Under the pieces are notes generated by a model. That model did not search any database. It saw only the letters and a list, made by a program, of their open reading frames with translations, and was not told the DNA's origin. Source: CAYSYN01 sp964447735 (GTDB lineage Bacteria; Patescibacteriota; Minisyncoccia; Minisyncoccales; GBS-2). Taken from it: DNA of 62,234 nt. The translations under genes and the position numbers were made by a program. The DNA is taken from assembly GCA_964447735.1 (NCBI GenBank), contig CAYUTJ010000001.1:1-62234 (forward strand). The letters run 5' to 3'. Below are positions 26,555 through 34,331 of the stretch, piece after piece. Within the stretch, counting starts at the first letter, position 1. Each line of letters begins with the position of its first letter.

Positions 26555-27604
26555 TTAAAATTGTTTTAAAAATCTCAAATCTCCTGAATTGAAAAGTCTA
26601 ATATCTGGAATTTTGTATTTGAGCTGAGCCAACCTTGTCAGGCCCAAACCAAAAGCAAAACCTTGCCATTCTTTTGGAGAAATTTTGCAATTCTTTAAAA
26701 CTTGAGGGTGAATCATTCCTGCACCTATTAACTCTATCCAACCTTCTTCCTTGCAGAAAGAACAACCTTTTCCATTACATAAAACGCAGAACAAATCAAC
26801 CTCAAAAGAGGGTTCAGTAAAAGGAAAAAAAGAAGGCCTTAATCTAATTTTTATTTTCCTTTCAAAGAATTTTCTCAAAAATTCCTCAATGATTGCTTTA
26901 AAATTAGCAACTGAAATATCTTTATCGAGCATTAATCCATCAATTTGCCAAAACTCAATTTCGTGAGAAACATCCGTAGCTTCTGACCTAAAAACTTTTC
27001 CCGGACAAATTATTTTAAGAGGAGGTTGATTTTTCTCTAAATAATGAATATCTACAGATGTGGTATGACTTCTCATCAATCCTCCGCTTTTTAAATAAAA
27101 TGTCTTCCCTAGAGAAAGAATATCTCTTGCAGGATGGTCTGGAGGAATGTTTAAAGCATCGAAATTGTGCCATTCGTCCTCAATTTCTGGCCCTTCGATA
27201 ATCTCAAAGCCCATAGATTGAAAAATTTTTTCAACTTTCCTTTTTACCAAAGTTATCGGATGTAAATGTCCAAGTTCTAATCTTTTTCCAGGAATAGTAA
27301 TATCGAAGGTTTCTTTTTTCTCTTTGAGTTTAAAACTTTCTTTGATCTCTTTCTCTCTCTTTTTTAGGGCAGAAATTAAAAAGTTTTTAAACTCATTTAC
27401 CTTCCTTCCCAAAGAAACCCTTTTCTTTTTCGGAAGCCTGCCTAGTTTTTTAGTAATTTTTGTGATTTTCCCTTTTTTTCCTAAAAATTTTTCGTAAATT
27501 TCTTCCAGTTCCTTCAAAGTTTTGGCTTTCTTAATTTCCTTTTTAAGCTTTTTCTTGAGCTGGGAAAAATTAACTTTTCTCATTTTTTCGTTTAAATATT
27601 TCAT
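26555..27604 (-). CDS. pheS: Phenylalanyl-tRNA synthetase alpha subunit
   Basis: PheS holds the catalytic site for Phe activation. The 349-aa protein has an N-terminal coiled coil, then class II motifs including ELGHLHPITLVKRKVEKIF, LMRSHTTSVDIHY, FRSEATDVSHEIEFWQIDGL and GAGMIHPQVLKN followed by FGLGLTRLAQLKYKI. A CVLCNGKGCSFCK zinc-like insert is visible near residue 290. A second ATG at 27583 is an alternative start, because a possible promoter (TTGATT at 27626-27631) would place its -10 box over the first ATG. Confidence 0.95.
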   Translation of the reverse strand: MKYLNEKMRKVNFSQLKKKLKKEIKKAKTLKELEEIYEKFLGKKGKITKITKKLGRLPKKKRVSLGRKVNEFKNFLISALKKREKEIKESFKLKEKKETFDITIPGKRLELGHLHPITLVKRKVEKIFQSMGFEIIEGPEIEDEWHNFDALNIPPDHPARDILSLGKTFYLKSGGLMRSHTTSVDIHYLEKNQPPLKIICPGKVFRSEATDVSHEIEFWQIDGLMLDKDISVANFKAIIEEFLRKFFERKIKIRLRPSFFPFTEPSFEVDLFCVLCNGKGCSFCKEEGWIELIGAGMIHPQVLKNCKISPKEWQGFAFGLGLTRLAQLKYKIPDIRLFNSGDLRFLKQF

Positions 27605-27637
27605 TTTAACCTAAAATGAACCTAAAATCAAGTTTAG

Positions 27638-27676
27638 AAAAATAAAAAAACACCCAGAAAAAGAAAGAAAATTGGG
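27638..27676 (-). terminator. Terminator after pyrE
   Basis: On the minus strand AACACCCA and TGGGTGTT form an 8-bp stem around a pyrimidine loop, followed by a T-rich tract (TTTTTATTTTT). It separates pyrFE from pheST. Confidence 0.8.
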
Positions 27677-27680
27677 TGTT

Positions 27681-28370
27681 TTATTGATGTTTAATGAATC
27701 TTTCCCAGTTAGGTTTTGCTTTCAAAACCTGAGAGCCTTTTTTGCAGAGCGGGCATTCGTTTGACTCCCAAACGTGGATTTCTTTTTCTATCAAAGCAAT
27801 AACATGATAATCTGAGTATGTTTTCGGCAATTTTTCAGGTCGATGAACTATCGTCGCGACAATTGTTTTTCCTTCTTTTTCTAAAAAGTTAACGTTGGGA
27901 TTTTGAGCTAAAATTGCTTTTTTAACTTTTCTAGTTGTGCCAAGAGTAGTGATTAATTCTTCTACTTGCAAAATTGTTGAACCACTTGGAATTTCAAATC
28001 TGCCACTCCATCTTTGCTCTTTTTGTTCTTTTTCAGTAAAAACAAATATCGCTCTCAACTGCCTAGCGACTTCTTGACCTAAAGCAATCGCTGCATAACT
28101 TGAAGAGGCGATAACGTCTATTTTTTCAAGATCAATTCCTTCTTTTTTCAATTTTTCGATTGACTTTCTAGCTAAAATTTCACAAAGATTCGGAAATTGC
28201 AAAACTGCATTCAAGTTAATATATCCATCGCTATGCTTTCCAGAAGTTAGTAGGGCATGAGGTTCACCAGGTTTTCCTTGATAAATCCAGATTGCTTCGC
28301 AAATTTCGAGTAATTTTTCTGGCAATTCATCCTTTATTTTTAATATCTTTCTTGCTTTCACAAGATCCAT
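27681..28370 (-). CDS. pyrE: Orotate phosphoribosyltransferase
   Basis: The enzyme joins orotate to PRPP to make OMP. The 229-aa protein has a type I phosphoribosyltransferase layout: LLTSGKHSDGYINLNAVL near residue 40, VIASSSYAAIALGQEVARQL, and the PRPP-loop region ILQVEELITTLGTTRKVKKA, where the usual acidic DD pair is EE. The C-terminus carries a CPLCKKG zinc-like knuckle. It follows pyrF by six bases, and these two steps of UMP synthesis form one unit ended by a terminator. Confidence 0.85.
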   Translation of the reverse strand: MDLVKARKILKIKDELPEKLLEICEAIWIYQGKPGEPHALLTSGKHSDGYINLNAVLQFPNLCEILARKSIEKLKKEGIDLEKIDVIASSSYAAIALGQEVARQLRAIFVFTEKEQKEQRWSGRFEIPSGSTILQVEELITTLGTTRKVKKAILAQNPNVNFLEKEGKTIVATIVHRPEKLPKTYSDYHVIALIEKEIHVWESNECPLCKKGSQVLKAKPNWERFIKHQ

Positions 28371-28376
28371 TTTCTT

Positions 28377-29200
28377 TCACCTTATTTGGCTAGTGATGAT
28401 TTGGGCTGCTTTCTTTTTATCTTTAGCTTTGTAAANNNNNNNNNNNNNNNNNNNNNNNNNNNNNNNNNNNNNNNNNNNNNNNNNNNNNNNNNNNNNNNNN
28501 NNNNNNNNNNNNNNNNNNNNNNNNNNNNNNNNNNNGCTTTGTAAATTGCGCTTCCAACGATAGCTCGCCAAATAGGACCTGCTGCTAAAGCGTATTTTGT
28601 AATTACTCCTCCCTGAGCGATGAATCCTGGAGCCCAAAGGGCAAAGTTTCCCTTTCCCAATTTCCTTTCTAACAATTTTCTGTATAGTCGAACGAACTCA
28701 ATTTTGTTTCCCGGCACAACAAAATCTCTAACTTTCCACTCAGCGGCTATCTCATACATTCTTTTTGGTGCCCCATCAGCAATAAATCCACCTTCCCAAG
28801 CTAAAAATTCCTTTTGGGTCATATGTCCTCCTACCAAAACTACAACTCCAACATCTTGGCAGGCTCTGATCCATTCTCTTTCAGTAGCAGCTCCTCCGAA
28901 AGGAAAGAGAATTATCCCATCGACACCACTTTCAGCAACAACTTCAGCAAATTTTTCACCCAACTGAGGAATGTCCGTCCCTGCTTTTTGATGATCATAA
29001 ATTATTGGCAAACTAGTATATTTTCTAATTTTATTTACAATCTCTGTAAGACCGTAGCGAAGAGCCAGGATTGCTCCTACTTTGTATCCTCCAATTCCTT
29101 CAACCTCGCAAGTTTCTCTCACTAACTCCTCTAAATCTTCTATTCTCTTTACATCAGCAGCTACTACTACTGCTCTATTTTCTTTTATTAATCTTCCCAT
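28377..29200 (-). CDS. pyrF: Orotidine 5'-phosphate decarboxylase (contains a false assembly gap)
   Basis: The enzyme decarboxylates OMP to UMP. 100 N at 28436-28535 interrupt the frame. The 10 bases GCTTTGTAAA occur on both sides, and collapsing them gives a continuous 237-aa frame ending in IITSQIR. The TIM-barrel shows AADVKRIEDL, the catalytic IIYDHQKAGTDIP (Asp, Lys, Asp), FPFGGAATEREW, VGGHMTQKEFL and GPIWRAIVGSAIYK. The style is close to archaeal OMP decarboxylases (impression). It has its own promoter and a leader with a possible 6-codon ORF. Confidence 0.88.
28426..28545. other. Assembly join with 10-bp overlap around 100 N
   Basis: GCTTTGTAAA ends the left side (28426-28435) and begins the right side (28536-28545) of a 100-N run. 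Merging them makes pyrF continuous in frame, so little or no real sequence is missing. Confidence 0.85.
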
Positions 29201-29215
29201 TTTTTCTCATTCCGT

Positions 29216-29236
29216 TTAATTTTTAAAGGAACTCAT
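29216..29236 (-). CDS. Possible short leader ORF of pyrF
   Basis: ATG at 29234-29236 opens a 6-codon ORF (MSSFKN) that ends 16 bases before the pyrF ATG. GGAGGG lies 10 nt upstream of it, whereas pyrF itself has no Shine-Dalgarno sequence. This could be a translated regulatory uORF or chance. Confidence 0.3.
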   Translation of the reverse strand: MSSFKN

Positions 29237-29264
29237 CGGAAATTTTCCCTCCTTCCTGTGCTTA

Positions 29265-29292
29265 AGAATAAAAAAAATAAAAAATTTGTCAA
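29265..29292 (-). promoter_or_regulatory. Predicted promoter of pyrF-pyrE
   Basis: On the minus strand TTGACA (29287-29292) and TATTCT (29265-29270) are 16 nt apart, leaving a leader of about 58 nt before pyrF. It lies between tRNA-Thr and pyrF. Confidence 0.6.
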
Positions 29293-29312
29293 TTTGAAAG
29301 AGAAAAATTTTG

Positions 29313-29386
29313 AGCCGGCGGTGGGATTTGAACCCACAACCTACGGTTTACAAAACCGTTGCTCTGCCAAGTTGAGCTACACCGGC
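29313..29386 (-). tRNA. tRNA-Thr (anticodon UGU)
   Basis: A full cloverleaf folds on the minus strand: acceptor GCCGGTG/CGCCGGC, D arm GCTC-AACTTGGCA-GAGC, anticodon stem ACGGT/ACCGT with loop TTTGTAA (anticodon TGT), and T arm GTGGG-TTCAAAT-CCCAC. CCA is not encoded. The stop codon of the upstream small membrane protein lies inside the 5' part of the tRNA. Confidence 0.95.
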
Positions 29387-29730
29387 TTGTTAATATCTTT
29401 TCTTATTTTATCCCAATAATTCTCTTCTCTTTCCCTTTCTTCAATTTCTTTCTCTTTTCTCTTTTTTAACCAATTGAAAATTGAACTATCGATTTTCAAG
29501 CTCAAAATCCTGATCTTTCTTAAATTCTTTTCCAAAAGAAGATCCCAAAATGTTCTTTTGAAAATTCTAATTTCTCTGATTTTATCTTTTGTCTTTCTAA
29601 AAACTCTTTTGGTAAAACTTTCAAATTCTTCTTCAGGCAAAGAAACTAAAACTGGAATCTTCTTTAAAAATAGAAAGATTAAACCTATCCCGCTTAATAT
29701 TAATATTGAACCTGCAATAATTTCTTCCAT
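29377..29730 (-). CDS. Small membrane protein with charged tail, overlapping tRNA-Thr
   Basis: The 117-aa product has one N-terminal membrane segment (GSILILSGIGLIFLFLKKIP, about residues 7-26) and then a highly charged helical tail ending in EEREREENYWDKIRKDI. The ATG at 29730 shares one base with the tsf stop (TAATG), so it is translationally coupled. The TAG stop lies within nucleotides 8-10 of tRNA-Thr. No family is recognised; the topology suggests a cytosolic helical domain tethered to the membrane. Confidence 0.65.
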   Translation of the reverse strand: MEEIIAGSILILSGIGLIFLFLKKIPVLVSLPEEEFESFTKRVFRKTKDKIREIRIFKRTFWDLLLEKNLRKIRILSLKIDSSIFNWLKKRKEKEIEEREREENYWDKIRKDINKPV

Positions 29731-30176
29731 TAAATTTGAAATCTGCAATATTCTTCCAAAACAATATTTTCACCAAATTTTGCAATGTATTCTTCAATCA
29801 ATTCTTTAATCTTTTTTGTCTCATCTCTAATCCAATTTTGTTCTAAAAGAGGAACTTCTTTGGGATCTTGAGCTGCGATCTGGAGACAGAGTTCATGAGC
29901 TAATTTTTGAAAATCCGGAGATTTGGCCACGAAATCAGATTCACACAAAAGTTTCACCATCGCTCCAATTTTCTTCCCAGAATGAACGTAAGCTTCAACA
30001 ATTCCCTCTTTAGTCTCTCTCTTTTGAAGTTTCTTTGAAATTTCTCCAAAAGTTTCTTTTAAAATTTCTTTTGCCTTCTCAATATCTCCCTTTGCCTTTT
30101 CTAAAGCCTTTTTGCACTCAGCTATTGAAATTCCGGTTTCTTGTCTTAATTTTTTTACTTTTTCAACATCAACCAT
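29730..30176 (-). CDS. tsf: Elongation factor Ts, short form
   Basis: EF-Ts exchanges GDP for GTP on EF-Tu. The 148-aa protein contains the UBA-like N-terminal domain (VKKLRQETGISIAECKKALE) and one core subdomain with EAYVHSGKKIGAMVKLLCES and DFVAKSPDFQKLAHELCLQI. It is about half the E. coli length and lacks the second core half and the coiled-coil domain. The ATG at 30176 overlaps the rpsB stop by 8 nt; an upstream ATG at 30191 is less likely because the family starts at VDVEKVKKLR. Confidence 0.92.
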   Translation of the reverse strand: MVDVEKVKKLRQETGISIAECKKALEKAKGDIEKAKEILKETFGEISKKLQKRETKEGIVEAYVHSGKKIGAMVKLLCESDFVAKSPDFQKLAHELCLQIAAQDPKEVPLLEQNWIRDETKKIKELIEEYIAKFGENIVLEEYCRFQI

Positions 30177-30879
30177 TTTTTCCTTTTGCACTTAAAATAA
30201 CTTCTTTTACCTTTTCTAAAATATATTTTACAGAAGATACAGCATCGTCGTTAGCTGGAATTGGATAATCTGCTAAAGAAGGATCAGCGTTAGTATCAGA
30301 AATTGCCACAATTTTTACCCCTTTCCTTTTAGCTTCATCTACCGCTAATTTATTTTTTACCATATCGCAAACAAAAATTATATCTGGCAATTTCTCTAAA
30401 TTTTTTATTCCCCCAAACTTTCTCTCTAACTTTTCTATTTCTTCTTCAATTTCCATTCTCTCTTTTTTTGTATATTTTTCAAACTCTCCGGCTTCTTTCT
30501 TTCTTTCTAATTCTCTTAAATAATCTACTCTTTTCTTAATTTCTGGAAAATTAGTAAAAGTTCCCCCGATCCAACGATAAACTACATAAGGATTTTGAGT
30601 TTCAATAGCTGTTTGTTTTACCAAATCTCTAATTTGAGGTTTTGTCCCTACAAATAAAATTACTTTCTTTTCTAAGGTAGCCTCTCTCAAAAATTTTAAA
30701 GCCTCAATAAACTTCTCTTTTGTTTTTTCTAAATCAATTATATGAATTGTATTTCTCATTCCAAAAATAAAAGGTAGCATTTTGGGATGGGTCTTTGAAA
30801 TTCTATGTCCAAAATGCAATCCTGCTTTTGCCATTTCTTCGACATCCAAACCAAATTCTTCTTTTTTGGTCTTTTCCAT
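30169..30879 (-). CDS. rpsB: 30S ribosomal protein S2
   Basis: S2 binds the small subunit near S1 and the platform. The 236-aa protein shows the signature MAKAGLHFGHRISKTHPKM near residue 16, HIIDLEKTKEKF, RWIGGTFTNF and the C-terminal DTNADPSLADYPIPANDDA. It starts with an ATG only 8 nt from a predicted -10 box, so its mRNA is probably leaderless. It shares a divergent control region with rpmE. Confidence 0.97.
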   Translation of the reverse strand: MEKTKKEEFGLDVEEMAKAGLHFGHRISKTHPKMLPFIFGMRNTIHIIDLEKTKEKFIEALKFLREATLEKKVILFVGTKPQIRDLVKQTAIETQNPYVVYRWIGGTFTNFPEIKKRVDYLRELERKKEAGEFEKYTKKERMEIEEEIEKLERKFGGIKNLEKLPDIIFVCDMVKNKLAVDEAKRKGVKIVAISDTNADPSLADYPIPANDDAVSSVKYILEKVKEVILSAKGKNG

Positions 30880-30887
30880 ATTTAAAA

Positions 30888-30933
30888 ATTCTAAAAGTTT
30901 TCCCTTGAAATTTCAAGACCTTTTTGCTAATAT
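30888..30933. promoter_or_regulatory. Divergent promoters of rpsB and rpmE sharing a palindromic -35 region
   Basis: The perfect palindrome CTTGAAATTTCAAG (30904-30917) supplies TTGAAA to both strands. To the right, TTGAAA (30905-30910), a 17-nt spacer and TAATAT (30928-30933) precede the rpmE ATG by 8 nt. To the left, TTGAAA (30911-30916), a 17-nt spacer and TAGAAT (30888-30893) precede the rpsB ATG by 8 nt. Both messages would be leaderless or have a leader of 1-2 nt. Confidence 0.75.
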
Positions 30934-30941
30934 TTAAAATT

Positions 30942-31151
30942 ATGAAAGAAAAAATTCATCCAAAATATTATCCAAAAGCTAGAATAAAGTGTGCCTGCGG
31001 AGCAGAATACGAAGTAGGTTCTACCAAAGAATATATGGAGGTTGAAATTTGTGCCAAATGTCATCCTTTTTACACTGGAAAAGAAAAAATTGTTGATACT
31101 TTAGGGCAGGTTCAAAAATTCAAGAAAAAGTGGGGTGATATTCAAAAATAA
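30942..31151 (+). CDS. rpmE: 50S ribosomal protein L31
   Basis: L31 sits at the intersubunit bridge. The 69-aa protein starts MKEKIHPKYYP and carries a zinc ribbon with cysteines in IKCACG and ICAKCHPFYTGKEK, so it is the Cys-containing (zinc) form. The ATG at 30942 is preferred over an upstream TTG because it matches the family N-terminus and sits right at the predicted transcription start. Truncated release factor 1 follows 12 bases later, the rpmE-prfA order found in many bacteria. Confidence 0.95.
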   Translation: MKEKIHPKYYPKARIKCACGAEYEVGSTKEYMEVEICAKCHPFYTGKEKIVDTLGQVQKFKKKWGDIQK

Positions 31152-31163
31152 TCTCCTCAAAAC

Positions 31164-31889
31164 ATGGAATCTGTAATTTTTGAAATTAGAGCTGGTGTTG
31201 GAGGTGAGGAAGCTGCTCTTTTTGCAAGAGATCTTTTTAGAATGTACTCAAAATATGCTCAAAAGAAGAACTGGAAAATAAGAGTTTTTAATTTAAGAGA
31301 ATCTGATCTTGGTGGAATTAAAGAAGTTATTTTTGAAATAAAAGGAGAGGGGGCCTTTTCTGAATTAAAATATGAAGGAGGAGTTCATAGGGTTCAAAGA
31401 ATCCCAAAGACTGAAAAATCAGGAAGAATACACACTTCAACTGCAACGGTTGCAGTTTTAAGAGAGCCAGAAAAGACAGAAATTAAATTAAATCCCAATG
31501 ATTTAGAATTTGATTTTTATAAGGCTTCAGGCCCTGGAGGACAATACGTAAACAAAAGAATGACCGCAGTAAGAGTAAAACATATACCCACAGGAATTGT
31601 TGTCACTTGCCAAACTGAAAGAAGTTTAGCTCAAAATAAAGAAATGGCTTTAGAATTGTTGAGGGCAAAAATTTTACAAATGCAAAAAGAAAAACAAAAG
31701 AAAGAAATAGAAAAAGAGAGAAAACAACAAATAGGCTGGGCAGAAAGATCAGAAAAAATTAGAACTTATAATTTTTTGCAAAACAGAGTAACAGACCATA
31801 GAATTAAAAAAAGCTGGCATAATTTAGAAGATATTTTAGAAGGAAACTTAAGACCTGTAATTTCTGCTCTCAAAAAACATCTCGGCTAA
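31164..31889 (+). CDS. prfA: Peptide chain release factor 1, lacking the N-terminal domain
   Basis: The 241-aa protein starts where domain 2 of normal RF1 begins (FEIRAGVGGEEAALFARDLF). It keeps the peptidyl-hydrolysis motif GPGGQ (near residue 126) and shows PKT at the place of the RF1 tripeptide PxT (RIPKTEKSGR), so it should read UAA and UAG. About 110 residues of the N-terminal domain 1 are absent, and no upstream in-frame sequence fits, since rpmE ends 12 bases earlier. A member of the related PrfH group is the alternative. The 3' end overlaps the convergent transglycosylase gene by 42 nt. Confidence 0.88.
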   Translation: MESVIFEIRAGVGGEEAALFARDLFRMYSKYAQKKNWKIRVFNLRESDLGGIKEVIFEIKGEGAFSELKYEGGVHRVQRIPKTEKSGRIHTSTATVAVLREPEKTEIKLNPNDLEFDFYKASGPGGQYVNKRMTAVRVKHIPTGIVVTCQTERSLAQNKEMALELLRAKILQMQKEKQKKEIEKERKQQIGWAERSEKIRTYNFLQNRVTDHRIKKSWHNLEDILEGNLRPVISALKKHLG

Positions 31890-33254
31890 AGATTTCTCTA
31901 AAATTTCGATATCCCTTTCATATCTATTAGCAATAGCGAAAACACTTTTTGCATACCAACTATATCTTGGGTTAGTGCTTCCTGTAAAATAAATTAAAGC
32001 TGCCCTCCATTCACCATCAGGAGTTTGTGTTGCCGCTCCATATCTTGCTAAATATAAACCTGCTGCCAAAAAAGCATCGGTAATTGACCAAGGATTGGGT
32101 TCTCTTTTTAAAATTGTTTTTAATTCGTCCTTGTAACTCATCCAGGTTGTAGGAATAAACTGAGCTGGTCCCATTGCCCCTCCCCAACCAAAAGACATTG
32201 GGCAAGAAACCGGAGTTGACTTCCAATCCTTTCCTAAAGCCTTAGTAATTTGCAAAAAATAATAAACATCATTTCTCCTAGAGTATGGAGGACCGGGAGC
32301 CATAACTCTATCAACAAATTGTCCGGTAGTGATTCTAATTCCAGATCCCGTTTTTGTATTTCTTAAATAGCATTGCCCCACATTCCTCCCTAAATTTGAT
32401 TCTTGAGTCAAAACTGCCAGTAAAAATGCTGGTCTTACTCCGGTTACTTTTTCTACCCATTTTGCAATTTCATAAGCCTCACCAAAAGTTGGAGCTTTTT
32501 CAACTCCAATTAACTCAAAAATTCTTTTTCTAATTTCAGCTGCTCTTTTTTCTGTCTCTTCTTTTTCTCTCAATAATTTTTGATATTCAGCTTCTGTTAA
32601 GTTTAAAAGATAATTTTTTTGCTTTTTTGCGCTTTCTGATTCTTGTTTTTGTAAAGTTTGAATTGCTAATAATTTTTCTGCGCTTTCTTTTTCAGTTTCT
32701 AAAGCTTCTTTTTGCCCCTCTAAGGTAGTCTTTAAATTTTTGATTGTTGTTAAAACTTCTTTACTCTTTTCGTTGAGATTTTCTAAATAAACTAAATTAT
32801 TAAAGAAACCTGAAAGCGTTTTCTCTGAAATTAAAACTTCAAAAAATGACTTTTTTTCTGCTTCATCAATCGCTCTTAAGATTTCTGCCAATCTTCTTTT
32901 TTCAGTTTCTAATCTTTCTGTCGTCTTTTGAATTGATTTTTCGGTTTCTTTAATTTGCAAATCTGTTTCGTTTATCATTAAACTCGTCTGTTGAATTTCA
33001 AAATTTAACTTTTCAATTTTCTTTTTCAAAAGATAAATTTCGTTAGCCAAAGTTTTTTTCTGAGTGGCAGTTTGCCCAATTTCTCCTTCCAAAATCTTTA
33101 TTTTATCTTCGTAAAATTTAACACAATCTTCCAAGACTTTAACGCACTCTGAAGTTGAAAGATTTTTACAAAGATCTTCTACCTTCTCACAATCTAAAGC
33201 TAAAATAAAGATTGGCAAAAAAGAAAAAATTAAAATTGAAAGTATTTTTCTCAT
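31848..33254 (-). CDS. Exported coiled-coil protein with lytic transglycosylase domain
   Basis: The 468-aa protein has a signal peptide (ILSILIFSFLPIFILALD), about 220 residues of coiled coil resembling PcsB/EnvC-type murein hydrolase regulators, and a C-terminal lysozyme-like domain. The latter shows FLLAVLTQESNLGRNVGQ (candidate catalytic Glu in QESN), FGWGGAMGPAQFIPTTWMSY and AALIYFTGSTNPRYSWYAKS, as in MltB/SLT-like transglycosylases. It probably cuts peptidoglycan during division. It is the last gene of the long minus-strand run. Confidence 0.85.
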   Translation of the reverse strand: MRKILSILIFSFLPIFILALDCEKVEDLCKNLSTSECVKVLEDCVKFYEDKIKILEGEIGQTATQKKTLANEIYLLKKKIEKLNFEIQQTSLMINETDLQIKETEKSIQKTTERLETEKRRLAEILRAIDEAEKKSFFEVLISEKTLSGFFNNLVYLENLNEKSKEVLTTIKNLKTTLEGQKEALETEKESAEKLLAIQTLQKQESESAKKQKNYLLNLTEAEYQKLLREKEETEKRAAEIRKRIFELIGVEKAPTFGEAYEIAKWVEKVTGVRPAFLLAVLTQESNLGRNVGQCYLRNTKTGSGIRITTGQFVDRVMAPGPPYSRRNDVYYFLQITKALGKDWKSTPVSCPMSFGWGGAMGPAQFIPTTWMSYKDELKTILKREPNPWSITDAFLAAGLYLARYGAATQTPDGEWRAALIYFTGSTNPRYSWYAKSVFAIANRYERDIEILEKSLAEMFFESRNYRS

Positions 33255-33883
33255 TCTTCTTTTGGTGTTTTTTCTTCTGAGATTTCCTTTTCTACTTTTT
33301 CTTCAACCTCCTCTTTAGCTTCTTTCTCTTCTTTTTCAATTTCTTTTTCAGGAGGAGCGACAAAAACTAAAATTTCGTCTTGTTTTCTTAAAACCTCAAC
33401 TCCCTTTGGTAATTTCAAATCAGAGATTAAAATTTTATCTTCCAACGTCTTCAATTTTGAAAGATCAACTTTTACCTCCTTTGGTAAATCTTTCCAAAAT
33501 CCTTTCAATTCAATTTCAGATAAATTTTTAACCAACACTCCACCCTTTTTAACTGCTGGTGCTTCTCCTTCATAAATAATTGGAACTGAAACTTCAATTT
33601 TCTCTCTCACTGGAGGTTGGAAGAAATCTAAATGTAAAATCTTTCCACTGAGAGAATCTCTTTGGATTTCTTTTATCAAAACTGAAAAGTTTTTGTTTTC
33701 AACTTTTAATGTAATGTGGGTTCCCAAACCACTTTCTTTTAAAATCTTCTCTAATTCTTTCTCATCGATTTCCAATTTTATGTTCTCTTTTATCTCTGGC
33801 CCATATAAAATACCAGGGATCTTTCCCTTCTTTCTAGTCTTTTTTGCTTTTTCTTTTCTAATTTTCGCTTTCAAAATAGGCAT
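33251..33883 (-). CDS. rplY: 50S ribosomal protein L25, TL5/CTC type
   Basis: L25 binds 5S rRNA. The 210-aa protein has the L25 N-terminal domain (KGKIPGILYGPEIKENIKLE, then LIKEIQRDSLSGKILHLDFF) and the extended TL5 beta domain (VSVPIIYEGEAPAVKKGGVL), ending in a Glu/Lys-rich tail of about 40 residues. It overlaps the next gene by 4 nt and follows a small membrane-anchored protein by one base. Confidence 0.94.
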   Translation of the reverse strand: MPILKAKIRKEKAKKTRKKGKIPGILYGPEIKENIKLEIDEKELEKILKESGLGTHITLKVENKNFSVLIKEIQRDSLSGKILHLDFFQPPVREKIEVSVPIIYEGEAPAVKKGGVLVKNLSEIELKGFWKDLPKEVKVDLSKLKTLEDKILISDLKLPKGVEVLRKQDEILVFVAPPEKEIEKEEKEAKEEVEEKVEKEISEEKTPKEE

Positions 33884-33884
33884 T

Positions 33885-34331
33885 TTATTTTATTAAAAAT
33901 TCATTAGAATAGATTTTCCCTTCTTGATAGAAAAAATCACCAATATCGCAAGAAAAACACACTGGGATTACCAACCTGTGAATTCCAGATTCAGCATAGA
34001 TTTTGTCTATCTGGAAAAATTTTTCTTTTCCTGGAAAAACGCAATTTTTGGCAAAATCTACCTCTTTACATTTCTCGTAGGGATACTTTTCCCATTTTTC
34101 ATTCTTTCTTTCAAAGAAAAAAGGATAACAAGAAGAAAAGCAAACCTTCTTTGAAAAATTATTTTCGATTTTCACTTTAATAGCCTCTTTTTTTGAATAT
34201 TCAAACTTATCAGTGCTAACTTTCACCTCCCCCCTCTTTCCAATTTGGATTTTATCTGAAAACAAAAGATATAGGAAAATTAAAACCAAAATTCCCAAAA
34301 TGGAAAGTAAAGCTTTTCTCTTTTTACTCAT
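33885..34331 (-). CDS. Membrane-anchored hypothetical protein with Ig-like domain
   Basis: The 148-aa product has an N-terminal membrane segment (LLSILGILVLIFLYLLFSDK) and an exported beta-rich domain. The pattern STDKFEYSKKEAIKVKIEN followed by cysteine pairs (CFSSCYP, CKEVDFAKNC, CFSCD) resembles small Ig-like intracellular-proteinase-inhibitor or BsuPI-like domains found in surface proteins; this is inference. Six cysteines in the exported part suggest disulfides. It overlaps the fbp stop by 4 nt. Confidence 0.65.
   Translation of the reverse strand: MSKKRKALLSILGILVLIFLYLLFSDKIQIGKRGEVKVSTDKFEYSKKEAIKVKIENNFSKKVCFSSCYPFFFERKNEKWEKYPYEKCKEVDFAKNCVFPGKEKFFQIDKIYAESGIHRLVIPVCFSCDIGDFFYQEGKIYSNEFLIK

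Noticed and set aside
31164..31889. RF2 instead of RF1
   Set aside because: The stop-recognition site reads PKT (PxT type), not SPF, and rpmE is the neighbour, as for prfA in many bacteria.
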